DNA from: Alcaligenaceae bacterium 429
Lineage (GTDB): Bacteria; Pseudomonadota; Gammaproteobacteria; Burkholderiales; Burkholderiaceae_B
Assembly: GCA_004791645.1 (NCBI GenBank)
Contig: SRSN01000004.1
Coordinates: forward strand, 1-42,381
DNA: 42,381 nt
Direction of reading: 5' to 3'
Position numbers and translations under genes: made by a program. Of this stretch, positions 37,614-42,381 are shown piece by piece. The first letter of the stretch is position 1; every line of letters begins with the position of its first letter. Under the pieces are notes generated by a model that did no database searches, had not been told where the DNA came from, and worked only from the letters and a program-made list of their open reading frames with translations.

Positions 37614-38606
37614 ATGCCTATGAAAAAAGTACTGGCCGCTGCCGTGATAGCCGCCACCTGTTTCAGCCTGCCTGCACTGGCTAACCCACTGATTATCAAA
37701 TTCAGCCACGTCGTCTCACCGGACACGCCTAAAGGCAAAGGGGCTGACAAATTCAAAGAACTGGCTGAGCAATATACCGATGGCAAAGTGTTGGTAGAGG
37801 TATATCCGAACTCCCAACTGTACAAAGACAAAGAAGAACTTGAGGCCTTGCAGCTAGGTGCCGTCCAGATGTTGGCGCCATCCCTAGCAAAGTTTGGCCC
37901 CTTAGGTGTGCGTGCCTTCGAGGTATTTGACCTACCATTTATCTTTCAAAGCAAAGACGACCTGAACAAAGTTACCCAAGGCCAAGTAGGCCAAGACCTG
38001 ATGGCCATGCTAGAGCCCAAAGGCATTAAAGGCTTAGCCTACTGGGATAACGGCTTCAAAATCATGAGCGCTAACTCGCCCCTGCATACGCCAGATGACT
38101 TTCTGGGTTTGAAGATGCGTATACAGTCCTCCAAAGTGCTAGAAGCTCAAATGCAGGCCTTAGAAGCCATTCCACAAGTGATGGCGTTTTCTGAGTCCTA
38201 TCAAGCACTGCAAACTGGCGTGGTAGACGGCACAGAGAACACACCGTCCAACCTCTATACCCAGAAAATGCACGAAGTGCAAAAGCATGCCACCTTATCC
38301 AACCACGGTTACATTGGCTATGCCGTCATCGTGAACAAGAAATTTTGGGATGAGCTAGACCCCACATTGCGCGAACAATTAGAACGCGCCATGGCAGATG
38401 CCACAACATACGCGAACGAAATCTCGCAAGTGGAAAATGATGAGGCGCTGGCTGCCATTCGCGCCGCTGGACACACCACCATTTACGAACTCACCCCTGA
38501 AGAACGCAGCGAATGGGTAACAGCACTGCGTCCTGTGCATGAACAAATGGCCTCACGCATTGGGCCAGAAGTCATAGAGTCCATTTACCAAACACTGCAA
38601 AACTAA
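37614..38606 (+). CDS. dctP: TRAP transporter substrate-binding protein, DctP family
   Basis: 330 residues. A signal peptide (MPMKKVLAAAVIAATCFSLP, ending ALA) leads to a periplasmic binding protein with DctP features: KFSHVVSPDTPKGKGADKF, VEVYPNSQLYKDKEELEALQ, the ligand-binding Arg in GLKMRIQSS, and VVDGTENTPSNLY. The ligand is probably a small organic acid, since the conserved Arg usually binds a carboxylate. GGAG lies 7 nt before the ATG. No DctQ or DctM membrane subunits follow: the next gene is dsbD on the other strand, past a strong terminator. The partner permease must therefore be encoded elsewhere. Confidence 0.93.
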   Translation: MPMKKVLAAAVIAATCFSLPALANPLIIKFSHVVSPDTPKGKGADKFKELAEQYTDGKVLVEVYPNSQLYKDKEELEALQLGAVQMLAPSLAKFGPLGVRAFEVFDLPFIFQSKDDLNKVTQGQVGQDLMAMLEPKGIKGLAYWDNGFKIMSANSPLHTPDDFLGLKMRIQSSKVLEAQMQALEAIPQVMAFSESYQALQTGVVDGTENTPSNLYTQKMHEVQKHATLSNHGYIGYAVIVNKKFWDELDPTLREQLERAMADATTYANEISQVENDEALAAIRAAGHTTIYELTPEERSEWVTALRPVHEQMASRIGPEVIESIYQTLQN

Positions 38607-38622
38607 CTCGTAGCACCAAAAC

Positions 38623-38652
38623 AAACAGGCCATGCAAAAGCATGGCCTGTTT
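38623..38652. terminator. Bidirectional terminator between dctP and dsbD
   Basis: AAACAGGCCATGC (38623-38635) pairs with GCATGGCCTGTTT (38640-38652) around an AAAA loop. A T-run follows on the plus strand (TTTTG) and a T-rich tail on the minus strand, so it serves both convergent genes. Confidence 0.92.
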
Positions 38653-38669
38653 TGTCATCACGATGAGTA

Positions 38670-40580
38670 TTAACGTGCTGAATTCAATACCTGCAAGAAA
38701 CGCTCTGCCGGCATAAACCCTACAACGCGTGCATCGGTTAACTCGCGGCCTTGCTCATCAAACAGAATAATTCCGGGCGGCCCAAACAAGTTAAAACGTT
38801 TAAGCAATGCACGGTGTTCAGGCGTATTGGCTGTCACGTCTGCCTGCAGCAGCAACATGGTGTTCATTTTCTGAGCCACGGCTGGATCACTGAAGGTAAA
38901 TTTCTCCATCTCTATGCACGACACACACCAATCCGCATAGAAATCCAACATAACAGTTCTGCCACCACTATTCGCCAGTTTTTCTTCCAGCTCTGCAAGG
39001 TTTTCTACTTTCTGAAAAGCAGGTGCTGTGACTGCGCTACCTACGCCTACACCGCCACCTTGCCAATGCGCTAATGGCTCTAACACGCTGCGCCCGCCGC
39101 TTGCCACACTCACCAGAATCAGTGCAGCCCAACACAGTGACAACCAACCCAAGGCTTTCAGGAACAGCTTACCGGCCGATGCCGCTGCGTCATGCGCTCG
39201 CCCTACACCCAACAATAAACCTAGCCATGCTGCCAACACAGCCCAGCCCAACATGAACCAGACAGTAGGTAACACCGACGTCAACATCCACAGCGCCGTG
39301 GCAATTAACAACCAACCAAAGATCTGCTTTACGGTGTTCATCCATGCGCCAGCTTTAGGCATCAGCACACCTGAGGTTGCCCCCACCAATAGCAACAACA
39401 CACCGGAACCCCATGCCATGGCAAACAGCGCCATCGCACCAATCAGTACATTACCGGTTTGCGAGATAAACAGCAGCACCCCTGCAAGTGGTGCTGCCAC
39501 ACATGGGCCAACGATCAAGGCTGACAACATGCCCATCAAGAACACGCCGCTGTAACGCCCACCCGGGATACGGCTCAGCACACCCTGCAAGCGTGATTGC
39601 ATGCCCGAAGGCACTTGCAACTGGTACACATCAAACATAGACAGCGCCAAGATAAATAGCAGCACGGCAAATGTACTGAGTATCCATGGATTCTGCAGCC
39701 ATACGGCCAAGCTAGCACCCAGCAGCCCCGCCACTACACCTAGCGCGGTATAAACCAATGACACACCTAATACATAGATAGCAGCCAGGCCTAGACCACG
39801 TTTACGCGATACGCTTTTCACCGGAGTACCCTGACCCGCAATAATCCCCAGCAAAATAGGCACCATTGGTAGCACACACGGCGTAAAGGAAAGCAGCATA
39901 CCCAAACCAAACGCCAGCAGCATAATCTGCCACCATGATGCATCCAGCAGGTAGGCCGCCAAGCCTGTATCGCTTAGATCCAAAAAGCTAGTTGTGGATG
40001 TATTCGCAGCAGCTTTTTTGGGTGCCACTTCATCCGTCACTACCTCAGTTAGCGGCGCTGGCACGCTTTGCACCACACCTTCACCGCTTACCTTATAGCC
40101 ACCCTCTGTGGGTGACAGGGTTAGTTCGTGTGTGCTGGGTGAATAACACAGCCCAGCATCCGCACAGCCTTGGCTAGTAATCTCTAGCTGCAAAGGCAGC
40201 ATAGAGCCCTCCTTTACAGGCAGGCGAATAGTGACTTCACGGCGGTAAATCGCCATGTCTTTTTCAAAGGTAGGGTCATACACAATGGCAGCGGGAGGAT
40301 ACGCGGCCTCACCCAGCCAATCGCTGCTAGGCATCGCTTCAAACACAAAGCGATCCCTGTACATGTAGTATTCAGGAGCAATAACAAAGTGTATATCCAG
40401 CTCGGTGGGGCTATGCATTGCCGCGCTGAACTGAAAAGCGTCTTCAGGATCGAGGTAGTCTTCTTCGGCTCGTGCGGGCTGCATCAGCATTGCCCAACCC
40501 ACGATCAGCAGCATCAACCACGCGACTACCGCGCTTAGTTTATTTTTATCTCTACCCGTCTTTGCCGCTACACACTGCAT
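38670..40580 (-). CDS. dsbD: DsbD, thiol:disulfide interchange protein
   Basis: 636 residues in three parts. After a signal peptide (ending QPARAEE) the periplasmic alpha domain (about 38-170) has the pair Cys-x5-Cys in GCADAGLCYSP. The membrane beta domain (about 205-490, eight helices) has its cysteines in FTPCVLPMVP and VGPCVAAPLA. The C-terminal thioredoxin-like gamma domain has FYADWCVSCIEME. DsbD carries electrons from cytoplasmic thioredoxin to periplasmic partners, including those that keep apocytochrome c heme-binding cysteines reduced. It lies 13 bp after cutA, the usual cutA-dsbD order of betaproteobacteria. Confidence 0.97.
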   Translation of the reverse strand: MQCVAAKTGRDKNKLSAVVAWLMLLIVGWAMLMQPARAEEDYLDPEDAFQFSAAMHSPTELDIHFVIAPEYYMYRDRFVFEAMPSSDWLGEAAYPPAAIVYDPTFEKDMAIYRREVTIRLPVKEGSMLPLQLEITSQGCADAGLCYSPSTHELTLSPTEGGYKVSGEGVVQSVPAPLTEVVTDEVAPKKAAANTSTTSFLDLSDTGLAAYLLDASWWQIMLLAFGLGMLLSFTPCVLPMVPILLGIIAGQGTPVKSVSRKRGLGLAAIYVLGVSLVYTALGVVAGLLGASLAVWLQNPWILSTFAVLLFILALSMFDVYQLQVPSGMQSRLQGVLSRIPGGRYSGVFLMGMLSALIVGPCVAAPLAGVLLFISQTGNVLIGAMALFAMAWGSGVLLLLVGATSGVLMPKAGAWMNTVKQIFGWLLIATALWMLTSVLPTVWFMLGWAVLAAWLGLLLGVGRAHDAAASAGKLFLKALGWLSLCWAALILVSVASGGRSVLEPLAHWQGGGVGVGSAVTAPAFQKVENLAELEEKLANSGGRTVMLDFYADWCVSCIEMEKFTFSDPAVAQKMNTMLLLQADVTANTPEHRALLKRFNLFGPPGIILFDEQGRELTDARVVGFMPAERFLQVLNSAR

Positions 40581-40593
40581 GTGTCACTCTCAG

Positions 40594-41001
40594 TTATGAT
40601 TTTTTCAACACAGGAGGGGCTGCAGTTTCATCCTGAACCCACTTGATGTAACTACCCAACCCCGCCACGACTGGCACCACAAGCACCTCTGGTACTTCGT
40701 ACGGGTGTAAAGAAGTAATACGCTGAATCAACGCTTCTACTCGGCGCACCGTCGTTTTAAACTGCAACGGCACCTCTGTCGCCCCTTCTAATTCACCCTG
40801 CCACATGTACATAGACAACGAAGATGCGCCAAGGTTCGCGCAAGCGACTAAACCTTCTTCAACCACGTAGTGGGCAATGCGTTTTGCCAACAACTCATCG
40901 GGGGCATTGCTCAGCACTAACACCACCGCATCTGGGCTAAACGACGACAAAGCATCTTGCGTTAAGGGCATCATACGCTTCCCTATATCCTCTTCACTCA
41001 T
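40594..41001 (-). CDS. cutA: CutA1 divalent-ion tolerance protein
   Basis: 135 residues. CutA blocks visible: VLVLSNAPDELLAKRIAHYV, GLVACANLGASSLSMYMWQG, EVPLQFKTT, and HPYEVPEVLVVPV. The protein normally forms a trimer with a ferredoxin-like fold and is linked to copper/divalent-metal tolerance, though its biochemical role is uncertain. The start may be 41001 or the internal ATGs at 40974/40971; the first has an AGG-containing stretch upstream. It is co-directional with dsbD and upstream of it. Confidence 0.94.
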   Translation of the reverse strand: MSEEDIGKRMMPLTQDALSSFSPDAVVLVLSNAPDELLAKRIAHYVVEEGLVACANLGASSLSMYMWQGELEGATEVPLQFKTTVRRVEALIQRITSLHPYEVPEVLVVPVVAGLGSYIKWVQDETAAPPVLKKS

Positions 41002-41106
41002 AGAATCTGCCTATAGTAACTCAGGCATGAAGCACTGGCTTTAGATGCCATTGCAGTGTTGTCAGGCGTACAGCTTCTTAGCTACTTGCATAACGAGTAG
41101 GCATAA

Positions 41107-41134
41107 AAAAACGGACCTGATTAGGTCCGTTTTT
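41107..41134. terminator. Terminator at the end of the rpoA-rplQ operon
   Basis: AAAAACGGACCT (41107-41118) pairs with AGGTCCGTTTTT (41123-41134) around GATT. T-runs occur in both directions. It lies about 20 bp after the rplQ stop. Confidence 0.93.
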
Positions 41135-41152
41135 CTTATTCTGTGTGCCGTA

Positions 41153-41542
41153 TTACTCAGCAGCTGCTTCGTCAGCAACAGCGTCAGGACGGTCTACCAA
41201 TTCCATGAAAGCCATGGGAGCGTTATCGCCTTGGCGGAAGCCCATTTTCAGAATACGTGTGTAACCACCGTTACGTACTTGGAAACGAGGGCCCAAGTCG
41301 TTGAACAGTTTGGTCACAGCGTCGCGATCGCGCAGACGTGCAAAAGCCAAACGACGGTTTGCAACTGTGTCATCTTTAGCCAAAGTGATCAGAGGCTCGA
41401 TTACACGACGCAGCTCTTTAGCTTTAGGCAAAGTTGTTTTGATTGCTTCGTGAGTAATCAAAGATACGGACATGTTGCGGAACATAGCCAAACGATGGCT
41501 GCTGGTACGATTCAGCTTACGTAAACCATGACGATGACGCAT
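41153..41542 (-). CDS. rplQ: 50S ribosomal protein L17
   Basis: 129 residues. It begins [20 protein letters not shown] and continues with [36 protein letters not shown] and [20 protein letters not shown], the typical L17 sequence, ending in an acidic Ala/Asp/Glu tail. It is a large-subunit protein near the exit tunnel. It follows rpoA as the last gene of the ribosomal alpha operon, with AGGAAG before the ATG. Confidence 0.99.
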   Translation of the reverse strand: MRHRHGLRKLNRTSSHRLAMFRNMSVSLITHEAIKTTLPKAKELRRVIEPLITLAKDDTVANRRLAFARLRDRDAVTKLFNDLGPRFQVRNGGYTRILKMGFRQGDNAPMAFMELVDRPDAVADEAAAE

Positions 41543-41574
41543 GATATTTTCTTCCTAAAAAATAAATCTTGAAT

Positions 41575-41594
41575 CAGATGAAGGATTTCATCTG
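41575..41594. repeat. Perfect hairpin in the rpoA-rplQ intergenic region
   Basis: CAGATGAA, GGAT, TTCATCTG form an 8-bp stem with a 4-nt loop, in the 144-bp gap between rpoA and rplQ and 32 bp before the rplQ ATG. There is no T-run beside it. It could be an mRNA processing or stabilising element; the role is unknown. Confidence 0.5.
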
Positions 41595-41686
41595 CGTTGG
41601 CTCTTCTATCAGTATTGCTGCGGGCCAACTAAGACATGGGACTTTAGCACGTTTTTATACGCCGCTAAAGCCCCAGTTACAACTAT

Positions 41687-42381
41687 TTATGGACGCTCTA
41701 GCCCTAGAGGAGGCCAGTTTTCCAGTTTCATACCCAAGGTCAAACCACGGGAAGCCAACACTTCTTTGATTTCGTTCAAAGATTTGCGGCCCAGGTTTGG
41801 TGTCTTGAGCAGTTCGTTTTCCGTACGCTGGATCAGATCGCCGATGTAGTAAATATTTTCGGCTTTCAGGCAGTTTGCGGAACGAACAGTCAATTCCAGA
41901 TCGTCCACAGGACGCAACAATACTGGATCGATTGGAGGTGTAGCGCGCTCTGGAGTTTCTTGGGCTTCTTCAGCACCTTCCAAAGCTGCAAACACAGAGA
42001 TCTGATCCATCAGGATGCGAGCAGCCTGACGTACAGCTTCTTCTGGGTTCAATACGCCGTTGGTTTCGATGTCCAGAACCAATTTGTCCAAGTCAGTACG
42101 CTGTTCCACACGTGCGCTTTCAACTGCATAGCTAACACGGCGAACTGGGCTGTAAGATGCATCCAAAACAATACGACCAATCGTATGTTGACGATCATCA
42201 GACAACGCACGCACGTTACCTGGAACGTAGCCACGACCTTCTTCCACGCGAATAGTCATTTCCAACTTACCGTCGTCGGTCAGGTTGGCAATAACGTGAT
42301 CGGGGTTCAGGATTTCCACATCGTGTGGCAAATCAATGTCGCTAGCCAAAACTTGGCCCAGACCGGATTTGCTCAGAGTCA
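41687..42381 (-). CDS. rpoA: RNA polymerase alpha subunit RpoA (partial, C-terminal ~230 residues)
   Basis: The frame stays open to the window edge, so the 5' end is missing. The visible part covers the end of the N-terminal assembly domain ([40 protein letters not shown]), the linker, and the C-terminal domain ([40 protein letters not shown]). The C-terminal domain contacts UP elements and activators. The residues just inside the edge ([20 protein letters not shown]) confirm that the TTG near 42349 is not a start. Confidence 0.99.
   Translation of the reverse strand, partial: TLSKSGLGQVLASDIDLPHDVEILNPDHVIANLTDDGKLEMTIRVEEGRGYVPGNVRALSDDRQHTIGRIVLDASYSPVRRVSYAVESARVEQRTDLDKLVLDIETNGVLNPEEAVRQAARILMDQISVFAALEGAEEAQETPERATPPIDPVLLRPVDDLELTVRSANCLKAENIYYIGDLIQRTENELLKTPNLGRKSLNEIKEVLASRGLTLGMKLENWPPLGLERP

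Overview
The window is a chromosomal segment of a betaproteobacterium, most likely a member of the Burkholderiales family Alcaligenaceae with an intermediate GC content. This rests on gene order (rpoA-rplQ, cutA-dsbD, engB-hemB, cytochrome c4, resB-ccsB, lptM-lysA, mrcA divergent from aroK-aroB-dgt, uvrA next to an MFS gene and ssb) and on protein features such as an aspartate-type HemB and System II cytochrome c maturation. The genus assignment is inference. No tRNA, rRNA, insertion sequence, phage gene, integrase or CRISPR array was seen.

Left part (1-13.3 kb): an IclR-family regulator (+) faces, across a bidirectional terminator, a three-gene envelope operon of unknown function (-): an SH3/17-kDa-antigen-like lipoprotein, a large exported protein with an Ala/Pro/Thr/Glu-rich linker, and a small membrane-anchored protein. 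Upstream of it on the same strand is a complete kdpABCDE set: a high-affinity K+ P-type ATPase and its sensor kinase/response regulator. No kdpF is recognisable. A gene-poor leader of about 400 bp precedes kdpA.

Middle (13.3-25.1 kb): DNA maintenance, nucleotide, aromatic and cell-wall genes. These are ssb and an MFS exporter (-), uvrA (+), then aroK-aroB-dgt (-) divergent from mrcA (PBP1A), followed by a tiny LptM-like lipoprotein and lysA (+). The pilMNOPQ block that often lies between mrcA and aroK in betaproteobacteria is absent here.

Right part (25.2-42.4 kb): a membrane GGDEF/EAL protein whose GGDEF motif is degenerate and whose EAL residues are kept. Next come cytochrome c genes (ccsB, resB, cytochrome c4), engB-hemB, and a sulfur-flavoured accessory cluster. 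That cluster holds a four-rhodanese protein and a cysteine-dioxygenase-like thiol dioxygenase (-), a divergent LysR regulator with a perfect T-N11-A dyad abutting its start codon, and a TRAP solute-binding protein with no membrane subunits beside it. dsbD, cutA, rplQ and the 3' part of rpoA close the window.

Most of the window is conserved core genome. The best candidates for something under-described are the thiol dioxygenase / tetra-rhodanese / LysR / DctP cluster (34.3-38.6 kb) and the envelope operon (1.0-5.0 kb). All family assignments were made by reading the translated sequence, not by database search.
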